NCBI GenBank assembly: GCA_030827315.1
Contig: JAURER010000005.1
Span: forward strand, 1 to 64,000
DNA from: Gemmatimonadota bacterium
GTDB lineage: Bacteria > Gemmatimonadota > Gemmatimonadetes > Longimicrobiales > Gaopeijiaceae
Direction of reading: 5' to 3'
DNA: 64,000 bases
A program made the position numbers and the translations under genes. Each line of letters begins with the position of its first letter. The stretch's first letter is position 1. Of this stretch, positions 43,370 through 52,548 are shown in pieces. The notes under the pieces are model-generated. The model did not search any database. It was not told where the DNA came from and worked only from the letters and a program-made list of their open reading frames with translations.

Positions 43370-45465
43370 CCGACGCCGTACATGGCCAGGCGGTGACGGT
43401 AGCGGGCGAAGAGATGCTCCCGGACGGCGCGGTGCTCCGGACGCTCGAGCTCCGGGTCCGCGGCAACGAGCCCGCGGGCGTCCCGCTGCGCGGCGGCCAG
43501 AAGGTCCTCGTCGGCCATGAGGTCGGCGAACCGGAGCATGGCGTCCTTGCCGTGCTGGCGGCTTCCGAAAAGGTCACCCTGTCCTCGGATCCGCAGGTCC
43601 GCCCGCGCGATCTCGAAACCGTCGAGCGTGTCCCGGAAGATCCCGAGCCGCTCCGCCGCGTCCTCTCCCGGCTCGGCGACAAGCACGCAGTGGCTCTCCG
43701 CCGCGCCGCGCCCGACGCGACCGCGAAGCTGATGTAGCTGCGAAAGACCGAAGCGCTCGGCGTGCTCGATCACCATGACGCTCGCGTTCGGAACGTCGAT
43801 TCCCACCTCGATCACGGTGGTCGCGACGAGGACGTCGACGTCGCCCGCGGCGAAGGCACGCATCACGGCGTCCTTCTCCGCGGCGGGAAGCTTTCCGTGC
43901 AGGAGGCCGACCGTCGCCTCGGGAAAGACCTCCGTCTTCAGGCGCTCGTGCTCCCTCGTCGCGGAGAGCAGGTCGACCTTCTCGGACTCCTCCACCAGCG
44001 GGTAGACGACGTACGTCTGCCGGCCCGCCTCGATCTCCGCGCGCATGAAGTCGTAGACCGCCGACCGCCGATCGGGGGTGCGCAGCGTGGTCCGGATCGG
44101 CGTCCGGCCAGGCGGCATCTCGTCCAGCACGCTGATGTCGAGATCCCCGTACAGCGCCATGGCCAGGGACCGCGGGATCGGCGTGGCCGACATCACCAGG
44201 ACGTCCGGTCGCGCGTCGTCCCGCTCCAGGAGCGCCATGCGCTGCCGCACGCCGAAACGGTGCTGCTCGTCGATGACCACGAGCCCCAGCTCCCGGAATG
44301 CGACGCCCTCCTGGATGAGCGCGTGCGTACCGACCACGAGGGGTGCCTCTCCCGAGCCGATCGCTGCCAGCACTTCGCGGCGCTCAGCCGCTCCGAGGCT
44401 TCCCGTGAGGAGCCGGACCGGGATCCCGAGAGGCTCCACGAGCTCCGCGATCCCGCGTGCGTGCTGCTCGGCGAGGATCTCCGTGGGCGCCATGAGGACC
44501 GCCTGACGCCCGCCCTCCACGGCGAGCAGCATGGCGAACACGGCCACGGCCGTCTTCCCCGAGCCGACGTCGCCCTGGAGCATCCGGTTCATGCGCCGGT
44601 CCGACTGCATGTCCGCGTAGATCTCCTTCAGCGCGGTCGCCTGGGCGCCAGTGAGCGCGAAGGGAAGAGACTCGTGCAGCGGGCGAATGAGGTCGTTGGT
44701 CCGTTCGTGCGCGATGCCGGGCTCCAGCTCGGTCGCTTTCCTGCGCACCTGCGCCTGGACCAGCTGCAGGAAGAAAAGCTCGTCGAAGGCGAGCCTGCGG
44801 CGACCCCGTTCCGCGTCAAAGACCGACGTCGGCCTGTGGAGCAGCGTGAGGGCTTCCCCGAGGCCGGGAAGACCCAGGCGGTGCCGGGCCGCGGGATCGA
44901 GGTACTCGTCGTCGTCCACCCACGCGAGCATCGCGTCGAGATTGCGCTCGAACACGCCGCGCAGCACCCACTGCGGCAGCTCTTCGGTGGCCGGGTACGT
45001 GACGAAGATCGTCCCCGCGTCCCGAGGCGTCGGCACGCCACCCTCGGCGGTCTCCCGCGCGACGACGGTATACTCCCTGGGCTGGATCTGGCGGCCGTGG
45101 AAGAACTTCACCTTCCCCGACACCAGGAGCACGTCCCCCTCGCGCAGCTTCCGCTCGAGCCAGGGCTGGCCGGGCCAGGCCACCGTGATCATCCCGGTCT
45201 CGTCCTCGAGCACCGCCTGGAAGATGCGAAGTCCGCGGCGCGTGGGAATCACGCCCTTGCTGCGGACACGCCCCACGACGCTGACGTCCATGCCCACCTC
45301 GACCCGTCCGATCGGCTCGACGGTCGAGGCGTCGTCGTAGCGGCGGGGGATGTGGTAGAGGAGCTCGCGGGCCGTCGTCACGCCCAGCCCGACGAAGGCG
45401 TCGGCGCGCTTCGGCCCGACTCCCTTGAGGAACTGGACCGGCCGATCGAGCTGCGAGTAGCTCAA
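43366..45465 (-). CDS. recG: ATP-dependent DNA helicase RecG
   Basis: Branch-migration helicase that remodels stalled replication forks. The 699-residue protein has an N-terminal wedge/OB domain (PVQFLKGVGPKRADAF through about 250). Helicase motifs include QGDVGSGKTAVA, IDEQHRFGVRQR in place of DExH, SATPIPRSLA, and motif VI HQLRGRVGRG. The start is TTG 45465, overlapping the ftsY stop as TTGA; upstream sequence in this frame lies inside ftsY. Confidence 0.95.
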   Translation of the reverse strand: MSYSQLDRPVQFLKGVGPKRADAFVGLGVTTARELLYHIPRRYDDASTVEPIGRVEVGMDVSVVGRVRSKGVIPTRRGLRIFQAVLEDETGMITVAWPGQPWLERKLREGDVLLVSGKVKFFHGRQIQPREYTVVARETAEGGVPTPRDAGTIFVTYPATEELPQWVLRGVFERNLDAMLAWVDDDEYLDPAARHRLGLPGLGEALTLLHRPTSVFDAERGRRRLAFDELFFLQLVQAQVRRKATELEPGIAHERTNDLIRPLHESLPFALTGAQATALKEIYADMQSDRRMNRMLQGDVGSGKTAVAVFAMLLAVEGGRQAVLMAPTEILAEQHARGIAELVEPLGIPVRLLTGSLGAAERREVLAAIGSGEAPLVVGTHALIQEGVAFRELGLVVIDEQHRFGVRQRMALLERDDARPDVLVMSATPIPRSLAMALYGDLDISVLDEMPPGRTPIRTTLRTPDRRSAVYDFMRAEIEAGRQTYVVYPLVEESEKVDLLSATREHERLKTEVFPEATVGLLHGKLPAAEKDAVMRAFAAGDVDVLVATTVIEVGIDVPNASVMVIEHAERFGLSQLHQLRGRVGRGAAESHCVLVAEPGEDAAERLGIFRDTLDGFEIARADLRIRGQGDLFGSRQHGKDAMLRFADLMADEDLLAAAQRDARGLVAADPELERPEHRAVREHLFARYRHRLAMYGVG

Positions 45466-46424
45466 GAGCCGAAGACCCCGTCCACGAAGACGTCGACGTC
45501 GAAGGCCTCCAGATCGTCCAGCCCTTCGCCGGTGCCCACAAGCTTGACCGGAATCCCGTACTCCTCGCGGAGAGCCACCACGATGCCCCCGCGTGCGGTC
45601 GAGTCCATCTTGGCGAGCACGATGCCCGTCACGTCGACGGCCTTCGAGAAAGCCTCCACCTGACGTACCGCGTTCTGGCCGACGGTCGCGTCGAGGACGA
45701 TCAGCGTCTCGTGCGGCGCGCCATCCACCCGGCGACGAACGACCCGGTCGATCTTGGTCAGCTCGTCCATGAGCCCGCGATTCGTGTGCAGCCGTCCCGC
45801 CGTGTCGATCAGTACGACGTCCGTACCGCGCGCCTCGGCCGCCTCGAGGGCGTCGTAGGCGACCGCAGCCGGATCTCCACCGTGCTGACCCCGCAGGAAG
45901 TCGGCTCCCACTCGTCCCGCCCACGTCTCGAGCTGCGCCACGGCGCCGGCGCGGAAGGTGTCGGCGGCGGCCACCATGACCGAGTTGCCCTCCCGGATGA
46001 GCCAGTGGGCGAGCTTGGCCACCGATGTGGTCTTCCCCACACCGTTGACGCCGACCATGAGATACACCGTTGGACCCGTCGCAGCCGAGGCGAGTTCGAC
46101 GCCACGGACCGCGTCCGTCCTGGCCGAGCCTCGGCTGCCCGGTGGGCCCTCCGTCAGGATGGTCCGGATCTCCTCGCGGAGCGCGGAGGACAGAGCCTCC
46201 GGTCCGCGCACGTGACCCCGCCGCAGCGCCTCCTCCGCCCTGTCGGTGAGACGCAACGTGGCCGGTACGCCGAAGTCCGCCGCGAGCAGCCGCTCCTCGA
46301 GCCGCTCGAGCGATTCGACGTCGATGCCGCCCGCCACCACCCGGACATCGGTGAGGGCGAGGTCGACGACCCGCTTCCAGAGTCCTTTCTTCTGCTCGGG
46401 CTTCGTCTTGAAGAGGCGGGCCAT
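45462..46424 (-). CDS. ftsY: Signal recognition particle receptor FtsY
   Basis: GTPase receptor that docks SRP-ribosome complexes at the inner membrane. The 320-residue NG domain has a short basic N-terminus. G1 is GVNGVGKTTS, followed by the DTFRAGAVAQLE insertion motif, DTAGRLHTN (G3), and AKMDSTARGG in place of the usual TKLDGTAKGG (G4). The C-terminus is GTGEGLDDLEAFD. It lacks the long acidic A domain of E. coli. A 97-base gap separates it from the upstream von Willebrand-like gene, without a mini-ORF bridge and with only a weak GAG-type site. Confidence 0.95.
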   Translation of the reverse strand: MARLFKTKPEQKKGLWKRVVDLALTDVRVVAGGIDVESLERLEERLLAADFGVPATLRLTDRAEEALRRGHVRGPEALSSALREEIRTILTEGPPGSRGSARTDAVRGVELASAATGPTVYLMVGVNGVGKTTSVAKLAHWLIREGNSVMVAAADTFRAGAVAQLETWAGRVGADFLRGQHGGDPAAVAYDALEAAEARGTDVVLIDTAGRLHTNRGLMDELTKIDRVVRRRVDGAPHETLIVLDATVGQNAVRQVEAFSKAVDVTGIVLAKMDSTARGGIVVALREEYGIPVKLVGTGEGLDDLEAFDVDVFVDGVFGS

Positions 46425-46521
46425 GCGTGTCGCTCGGCGTGCGGCGGTGCGTCGGGGTGCGGTCGTTCGGGAGCGCGGTGCGCAGCCCCCCGGCGGCGCC
46501 GGGATGACGGGAAAGGCCGCG

Positions 46522-48450
46522 TCAGCGCAACCCGCTGCGCCGGCGCACGATCCACTCGCCGCACAGCAGGCCGATCACAAGAAGATAAGGTAAGGGATGC
46601 GTCCGCATCGGACGCCCCCCCGCGTCGACTTCGCGAGGCGCCGCGGCGGCCAGCGCCGCGAGGCCGCTGTCCGCCACGGCGGGAAGCATCTCGGGCGTCG
46701 TCGCGGTCACGTCGAAGCGTCCGGCGCCCAGGGAGTCGCCGGTCGCGTCGTCGACGATCGCGTACGCGTAGCTCCCCGGAGGAAGTGAAGGCATGACCAC
46801 CCGGCCTCCCCCCGTCACGATCGTATCGGAGACGAGCGCGTCTCCGGTACGGACCGAGAGCCGCACCGAAGAGGAGTCGCCCGGCAGGCTCCACGCCACC
46901 GGTTCGCCCCGCTCCACGAGCCAGGATTCCGGCCGCGGCTCCGCCCCTTGGACCCGTTCACCGCCCAGGAGCCACCCGGCCAGACCGGACCAGAGGCTGC
47001 GGTACGCGGCATACCCCTCGTCACGCGCGGCCCACCGCCACCAGCCCGAGGCGAGCGCCACGACGGACCGCCCTTCCTCACCCGCGGTCATCCGGAACGC
47101 GCCGAGGGGCGCTCCGGTACCGCGGAGCTGGAGCAGGAGGGCCGGCTGGCGTTCCGGGTCGGTCGGGACCATGACGCCGGTGAGGGGCGGAAGACCCTGG
47201 AGGTTCACGCCGGCCAGGGCCCCTGCGACCGGGGACGTCGGTACGTCGGCCGACGCGTACCACTCTCCGGCCTGCGGGTCTCCCACCTCCAGGCCGAGCC
47301 GACGCGCGCCGTCTGCGTCCGCCGGGAGCACGAGCCGGCGCCCGCCCTCGACGAGGGAGGAAAGCCAGGGGTCCACGTCCCGTCCGAGCCCGTGTACCAC
47401 CAGGAGGGCCGCCCCGGCGACCGCACTCCGCACCGAGGCCGAATCGGCCGGGGCCCCGCGGTCGGACGCGCGGCCGAGCCGCACGTACCGGTCGGGTCCC
47501 GCGCGGAGGTAGCCCGTGGCCGAGAGTCCGGTGACCTCCTCGAGGACCGGCAACAGGTAGCGAGGCTCCCAGTCCGGCCGCAGGGAGAGGAGCACCAGCC
47601 CGCCTTCCTCGAAGCCCACGCTGGTGTACGTCACCGCTTCGTCGTCGCCTGCGAAGCCGTCCTCCTGAGCGCGCACGCTCGCGGTGTAGCGGATCCGCCC
47701 GGTGGACGCGGGCGTTGGCAGTTCGATCGAGGTCCGCGTGCGGAGCCCGGGCGAAGGCGCCGCGACGCGCACGGTAGCGACCTCGACGTTCTCCTCGAGC
47801 ACGGCGATCTCGATGGAATCGCCGGGCTCCCCGCCGTGCACCTCGACCTCGGCCACGGGTCGTCCGTCGGGACGCGGAAGGTCCGGCACGTCGAGTCGGG
47901 TCAGGCCGACGTTCGTGACCGGCGCACCGAAGCGCTCGAAGGTCACCCGCAGCGGCAGCCCTTCGAGCGCCGCGCGCAGTGCCACCGCGTCTTCGAAGCG
48001 GCCGTCCGACAGCACGCGGACCTCGCGCGCCCCGGCCTCGGCCGCCGACTGGAGCGCGGGCACCAGTCGGGAGCCAGGCAGCGTCGCCTCGCCCGCATCT
48101 CCATCGACCGGTTCGAGCGCCCCGGTGCCGAAGCGCATCACGCGCCATCCGTCACCCCGAAGCGCCCGGGCCCGGTCCGCCGCACCTTCCCACGCCGATG
48201 CACCGTCCGCGCCCGACGCGGTCATGCTCAGCGAGGCGTCGAGGAGCACCCACCGCGACGACGAGCCGCCACCGCCACCGCGGGGGATCTCCGGATCGAA
48301 CAGAAGGAGCAGCACCGTGACGAGCACCACCCCTCTGACGATGGAGAGCCAGCGCCCGGCGGGGACGGCGAGCTCCACGCGCAGGTAGACCCACCGGGCG
48401 TAGGCGGCGAGCGCGCCCGCCAGCACGAGGAACGCCAGCACGCGGGTCAT
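46522..48450 (-). CDS. Membrane protein with von Willebrand A-like and GATase1-like regions
   Basis: 642-residue membrane protein of unknown function. Two N-terminal helices (about 5-20 and 37-52) precede a von Willebrand A-like domain with the MIDAS-type start LLDASLSMTASG. A beta-rich middle follows, then a region like the glutamine amidotransferase fold (LLVVHGLGRDVDPWLSSLVEGG). A further beta-sandwich comes next, with one C-terminal helix (LPYLLVIGLLCGEWIV). This plan resembles BatA-like/membrane vWA proteins found next to MoxR ATPases, but no MoxR gene is here. The start is ATG 48450; TTG 48456 is the alternative. Confidence 0.75.
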   Translation of the reverse strand: MTRVLAFLVLAGALAAYARWVYLRVELAVPAGRWLSIVRGVVLVTVLLLLFDPEIPRGGGGGSSSRWVLLDASLSMTASGADGASAWEGAADRARALRGDGWRVMRFGTGALEPVDGDAGEATLPGSRLVPALQSAAEAGAREVRVLSDGRFEDAVALRAALEGLPLRVTFERFGAPVTNVGLTRLDVPDLPRPDGRPVAEVEVHGGEPGDSIEIAVLEENVEVATVRVAAPSPGLRTRTSIELPTPASTGRIRYTASVRAQEDGFAGDDEAVTYTSVGFEEGGLVLLSLRPDWEPRYLLPVLEEVTGLSATGYLRAGPDRYVRLGRASDRGAPADSASVRSAVAGAALLVVHGLGRDVDPWLSSLVEGGRRLVLPADADGARRLGLEVGDPQAGEWYASADVPTSPVAGALAGVNLQGLPPLTGVMVPTDPERQPALLLQLRGTGAPLGAFRMTAGEEGRSVVALASGWWRWAARDEGYAAYRSLWSGLAGWLLGGERVQGAEPRPESWLVERGEPVAWSLPGDSSSVRLSVRTGDALVSDTIVTGGGRVVMPSLPPGSYAYAIVDDATGDSLGAGRFDVTATTPEMLPAVADSGLAALAAAAPREVDAGGRPMRTHPLPYLLVIGLLCGEWIVRRRSGLR

Positions 48451-48515
48451 GGGCAAGGCAGCGCCGGAGAGAGCTGGATCCCGACCCTCCAGGGGCCGGA
48501 GAGAAAGCGTGCCAA
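48447..48515 (-). other. Possible bridging mini-ORF between M23 gene and vWA-like gene
   Basis: A 22-codon frame from TTG, located two bases after the M23-gene TAG stop, to a TGA overlapping the vWA-like ATG (ATGA). The peptide starts MARFLSGPWRVG. It is a looser version of the mini-ORF bridges elsewhere, because the start does not overlap the upstream stop. Confidence 0.25.
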
Positions 48516-48517
48516 GA

Positions 48518-49837
48518 CTACTCTTGTGACCCTCCGGCCGGCTGCGCGGGCGCGCGGTCCGGCTCGGTCCCGACCAGAAGCGTGCGCACGGGGCCCGGTC
48601 TCGGAATCGTCTCGAGGAGTGCCACGCGCCCGGTCATTTCGGCACGCCAGCGCTGCATGTCGTCCGACGGCACGGGATCGCCGGCGGGGAGGTCCACGGA
48701 GAGCGGGTCCATGTGGCTTCCTCCACGCATCATCTCGTAATGGAGGTGCGGGCCGCTCGCGAGTCCGGTCATCCCGACGTACCCGATCACGTCGCTCTGC
48801 TTGACGCGGGTCCCCAGGTTCACGCCCGTGCGGAAGGCGCGCAGGTGCGCGTACCGGGTCACGAAGCCGTTGGGATGCCGGATCTCCACGGTGTTGCCGA
48901 AGCTTCCCTTCGGCCCCCGGTGGATGACCACCCCGTCCGAAGTGGCCATGATCTCCGTGCCGGCGTCGGCGGCGTAGTCGACGCCCCGATGGGCCCGGAT
49001 CGTGTTGAGGATTGGGTGCCGGCGCCCCGGCGAATACCGACTCGAGATGCGCCGATACGCCAGAGGCTTGAGCAGGAACGCCCGCCGCACGGACCTCCCC
49101 TCGAGATCGAAGTACGAGCCACGGCCGTCGCCGTTCGGATCGAAGTAGACGGCGTGGTACGGCGTGCCGCTGTTCACGAACTCCGCGGCGAGGAGTCGAC
49201 CGGCACGCATGGAGCCGTCCGGCCGGACCTCGCGCTCGAAGGCGAAGCGGTACGTATCCCCGACCCGGATCTGTCGGGAGAAGTCCACCTGCCACTGGAA
49301 GACGCGATCCAGGTGGTCGATGAGGCGGTTGCGGTCCTCGAACGGCAGCCCGTCGAGGAGCGGATTGTCGACCACCGCGTTCCACAGCACGGTTTCGATC
49401 TCGCCGGCTGCGAAGAGCGTGTCGACGTAGACCGGGGTGTTGATGAGTTCGGAACGCCATCCCAGCAACGCATCGCGATCCAGTCGCACCGTTTCGTCGG
49501 GGCTGATGGCCACATCGATGCCGCGCACCTCTTCGTGGTCCTTGAGGTAGCGGATCGTGACCTCGGTGCCCTGCCGCATGCGCCGGGGGCTCGCATGCTC
49601 CTGGAAGGCGAGGAGGAGAGCGGCCTGGTCGTTCGGGGTGAGCGTGGGGTACAGCAACTCCCCGAATGTCTCGCCGCGCCCGAGCGAAAAGATCTCGACG
49701 CGCTCCGCCGGTGGCACGGAGACGACCTCGAGACGCCCCGCATCGGGCACCTCACCCCAGCACGCCGAGAGCGCGCCGGCCGCGAGAACGGCCGCCGCGA
49801 CACGACTCAGGTGGATCGGTGGGTTTCGCACGGACAT
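48518..49837 (-). CDS. M23 family metallopeptidase, lipoprotein
   Basis: Predicted envelope peptidase or amidase activator of 439 residues. A signal peptide ends in the lipobox LSAC (Cys about 26). The N-terminal half is beta-rich, with an OapA/LysM-like segment (GRGETFGELLYPTLTPNDQ). The C-terminal LytM/M23 domain has the zinc ligands in HRGVDYAA and GPHLHYEMM, plus VTRYAHL, so it appears catalytically intact. It lies just after ftsZ, which suits a role in septal peptidoglycan cleavage (inference). The start ATG has no ribosome-binding site but a TACTTT six bases upstream. Confidence 0.9.
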   Translation of the reverse strand: MSVRNPPIHLSRVAAAVLAAGALSACWGEVPDAGRLEVVSVPPAERVEIFSLGRGETFGELLYPTLTPNDQAALLLAFQEHASPRRMRQGTEVTIRYLKDHEEVRGIDVAISPDETVRLDRDALLGWRSELINTPVYVDTLFAAGEIETVLWNAVVDNPLLDGLPFEDRNRLIDHLDRVFQWQVDFSRQIRVGDTYRFAFEREVRPDGSMRAGRLLAAEFVNSGTPYHAVYFDPNGDGRGSYFDLEGRSVRRAFLLKPLAYRRISSRYSPGRRHPILNTIRAHRGVDYAADAGTEIMATSDGVVIHRGPKGSFGNTVEIRHPNGFVTRYAHLRAFRTGVNLGTRVKQSDVIGYVGMTGLASGPHLHYEMMRGGSHMDPLSVDLPAGDPVPSDDMQRWRAEMTGRVALLETIPRPGPVRTLLVGTEPDRAPAQPAGGSQE

Positions 49838-49843
49838 GCGCCA

Positions 49844-49849
49844 AAAGTA
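49844..49849 (-). promoter_or_regulatory. Candidate -10 element for leaderless M23-gene mRNA
   Basis: On the minus strand TACTTT ends exactly six bases before the ATG at 49837, in the 141-base gap after ftsZ. This is the only gene of the division run that appears to have its own promoter. No clear -35 is visible. Confidence 0.4.
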
Positions 49850-49904
49850 CGTCGAGTCGACCCGCGGAAACAGACGGGGACGCGCGACGCCGACACGGAA
49901 CCCC

Positions 49905-49925
49905 AGGGGCCCGCGAGGGGCCCCT
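49905..49925 (-). terminator. GC-only hairpin after ftsZ
   Basis: A perfect 8-bp inverted repeat, AGGGGCCC and GGGCCCCT around a 5-base loop, lies 54-74 bases after the ftsZ stop and before the candidate M23 promoter. There is no U-tract, so it is not a textbook intrinsic terminator. It could reduce read-through or act as an RNA structure. Confidence 0.3.
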
Positions 49926-49978
49926 CCAGGGATGTGGGATTCTCGTGCCGTGTCGCGGCCCCGCCCGTTTCGCGTCGA

Positions 49979-51268
49979 TCAGTCCATCTGACGACGAATG
50001 AAGGTCGGGATGTCGAGCCCCTGAATCTGGTCGCGCGACACCGTCCGCTCCGGGAATCGTGCCATGGGAAGCACGGGATCCACCACGGAGCCACCCCCGA
50101 CCGCGAGCCGCACCTCCCGCTGGTGCTCGGCGTGCATCGGCATGGGGATCTGGTGCGGCGGGGGCTGGAGCACCGGCTGCTCGAGCCCTGCTCCCCCGTG
50201 CACCGGCTGCGCCGGCTCGAGGGACGAGACCGACTCGACGGGCGTCTGAACGCGCGGGCGTGGCGCCGTGCGCCGGAAATCACCCGCGACGACCTTTTCG
50301 TCCTCCTGCGAGTCGAAGCCGGTCGCGATGACCGTGACCCGCACCTGGCCGTCGAGCGCCGGATCGTGGACGGCACCGAAGATGATCTCGGCCTCGTCGC
50401 CCGCCTCCTCCTGGATGAGCGAGGAGATGACCATCACCTCGTCGATCGCGAGGTCCATGCCACCCGTGATGTTGATGAGCACGCCGCGCGCACCGGCGAT
50501 CGAGACATTGTCCAGGAGCGGAGAAGAAATCGCTTCCTGCGCGGCTTCCTGCGCACGGTTGTCGCCGGACCCGAACCCGGTGCCCATGAGCGCCGGACCA
50601 CGCGCGGCCATGACCGTCCGCACGTCGGCAAAGTCGACGTTGATCTCGCCCGTGACGCGAATCAGGTCGGAGATGCCCTGCACGGCATGCAGGAGAACCT
50701 CGTCGGCCTTCTTCAGCGCGTCCTTGAACGTCGTCCCCTTCGGTACGACAGAAAGGAGCCGGTCGTTCGGCACGATGATCATCGTATCGACGGCGCGACG
50801 GAGTTCGGCCAGCCCCTGCGCCGCCTGCCGCTCACGCTTCTTCCCCTCGAACGAGAAGGGGCGCGTGACGACGCCGATGGTGAGCGCACCCATGTCGCGG
50901 GCGATGTCCGCGATCATCGGTGCAGCGCCGGTCCCGGTACCACCTCCCATGCCCGCCGTGACGAACACGAGGTCGGCGCCGTCAAGCGCGCGACGCACGT
51001 CTTCCTCGCTCTCCGCGAGCGCCTGCCGCCCGATCTCGGGGCGTGCACCGGCGCCCAGACCCCGGGTCAGCTTCTTGCCGATCTGGAGCGTCAACTGGGC
51101 CTGCGAGCTTTTGAGCGCCTGTCCGTCGGTGTTCATCGAAATGAACTCGACGCCCTCCAGCTCTTCGTCGATCATGCGATTGATCGCGTTGCCGCCGGCA
51201 CCGCCGACGCCCACGACCTTCATTTTCGCATTCGCGATCGGGGTTTCCTCGAATTCGAAGATCATCAT
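49979..51268 (-). CDS. ftsZ: Cell division GTPase FtsZ
   Basis: Tubulin-like GTPase forming the division ring. The 429-residue protein has the G-box [12 protein letters not shown], the tubulin signature [32 protein letters not shown], and the T7-loop-containing core. A variable linker (about 325-405) follows, and the C-terminal peptide is [12 protein letters not shown], the binding site for FtsA. The start ATG 51268 has a strong GGGAGGAG ribosome-binding site in the 37-base gap after ftsA, suggesting high independent translation. Confidence 0.98.
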   Translation of the reverse strand: MMIFEFEETPIANAKMKVVGVGGAGGNAINRMIDEELEGVEFISMNTDGQALKSSQAQLTLQIGKKLTRGLGAGARPEIGRQALAESEEDVRRALDGADLVFVTAGMGGGTGTGAAPMIADIARDMGALTIGVVTRPFSFEGKKRERQAAQGLAELRRAVDTMIIVPNDRLLSVVPKGTTFKDALKKADEVLLHAVQGISDLIRVTGEINVDFADVRTVMAARGPALMGTGFGSGDNRAQEAAQEAISSPLLDNVSIAGARGVLINITGGMDLAIDEVMVISSLIQEEAGDEAEIIFGAVHDPALDGQVRVTVIATGFDSQEDEKVVAGDFRRTAPRPRVQTPVESVSSLEPAQPVHGGAGLEQPVLQPPPHQIPMPMHAEHQREVRLAVGGGSVVDPVLPMARFPERTVSRDQIQGLDIPTFIRRQMD

Positions 51269-51305
51269 TGCTCTCCTCCCTGGCGGAGATGGTGAAAGAA
51301 TCAGA

Positions 51306-52535
51306 CTAGAAAAATTCCTTGAGCCACGTGCCGAGCTTGGTCACGATCCCGGAGGTGCGCGTGGACGCCCCGCGTCCGGTCTCGGCGAACCGGTCCGCAC
51401 CCCACAGTGCGAGTCCCGCGGCCACCGCGAAGCGAGGACGGCACACGGTGTCGGCCAGCCCTCCCAGACCTTCGCTCGGCACCCCGAGTCGCACGGGCGT
51501 CGCGAAGATCTGCTGCGCCAGCTCGACGATCCCGGGGATGGCCGCGCTCCCCCCCGTCAGCACGATGCCCGCACCGAGACGGTCGAGCACGCCCTGATCC
51601 TGGAGCTCGCCCTGGACCATGCCGAAGATCTCGTCGAGGCGCTGCTCCACGATGTGGGCGATGAGTTCGCACGCCACGGAGCGTACCTGCCCCGGAGCCG
51701 GCCCCGGGAGGGCGACGGTCTCGCGCGGATCGACCATCTGAGCGAAGGCGCGGGCGTGGCGCTCTTTGGCCAGACGTGCCTCCCGGTGCGGCACCGCGAG
51801 CCCGCGCATGAGGTCGGCGGTGAGCGTGGAGCCGCCGTACGGCAGGATCGACACGTGGTGGATCTTCCCCTCGTAATACGCCGCGACCTCCGTGGTGGCG
51901 GCGCCGATCTCGACCATCGCCACGCCGACTTCCTTCTCGTCCTCGGTCAGCACGGCCCGGGCGCCCGCGAGCGGCTCCAGCACGAGTTCCTGAACCCGGT
52001 AGCCCGCCCGGTTCACGGCCTTGGTGATGTTCGCCGACGAGGTGATCTCGCACGTGACGAGGAAGACCTCGGATTCGAGCCGGACCCCGGACATCCCCAT
52101 CGGGTCCTTGATGCCCCGCTGGTGGTCGACCCCGTACTCCTGCGGGATTGCGTGCACCATCTCGCGGTCGGGGGGCAGCGCCACGGCCCGCGCAACGATG
52201 TGCACCCGCTCGATGTCGTCCGCCGTGACCTCGTCTTCGGAGATCGCGACCACACCCATGGACGTGGTCGCCCGGATGTGGTTGCCGCCGATGCCCGCGT
52301 AGACACGATCCACACTCGCCCCCGCCATGAGCTCAGCCTCGCCCATGGCGGTGCGGACGGACTCGGTCATCTCGTCGATGTTCGTCACGAGATCACCCCG
52401 CAGCCCACCGGTCGGCGCCTGCCCGACGCCGAGGATCCTCAGACTGGAACGGCGCGCGTCGCCCGTGACCTCACCGATGACCGCGCAGGTGTTGGCGGTT
52501 CCGATGTCGAGTCCGGCGATGAGGTTCGAACGCAT
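51306..52535 (-). CDS. ftsA: Cell division protein FtsA
   Basis: Actin-like protein that tethers FtsZ to the membrane. The 409-residue sequence has the phosphate-binding [16 protein letters not shown] at the N-terminus, the 1C subdomain, [17 protein letters not shown], and [14 protein letters not shown]. It ends in an amphipathic helix ([12 protein letters not shown]) for membrane binding. ATG 52535 lies 13 bases after ftsQ with a GAGAGAAG-type site. Confidence 0.97.
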   Translation of the reverse strand: MRSNLIAGLDIGTANTCAVIGEVTGDARRSSLRILGVGQAPTGGLRGDLVTNIDEMTESVRTAMGEAELMAGASVDRVYAGIGGNHIRATTSMGVVAISEDEVTADDIERVHIVARAVALPPDREMVHAIPQEYGVDHQRGIKDPMGMSGVRLESEVFLVTCEITSSANITKAVNRAGYRVQELVLEPLAGARAVLTEDEKEVGVAMVEIGAATTEVAAYYEGKIHHVSILPYGGSTLTADLMRGLAVPHREARLAKERHARAFAQMVDPRETVALPGPAPGQVRSVACELIAHIVEQRLDEIFGMVQGELQDQGVLDRLGAGIVLTGGSAAIPGIVELAQQIFATPVRLGVPSEGLGGLADTVCRPRFAVAAGLALWGADRFAETGRGASTRTSGIVTKLGTWLKEFF

Positions 52536-52548
52536 TCTGCTTCTCTCG

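Noticed and set aside
46425-46521. Gap between the vWA-like gene and ftsY as a further relay
   Set aside because: No frame stops on the ftsY ATG, which is followed by G rather than A, and the upstream stop is preceded by C. It counts as a counter-example.
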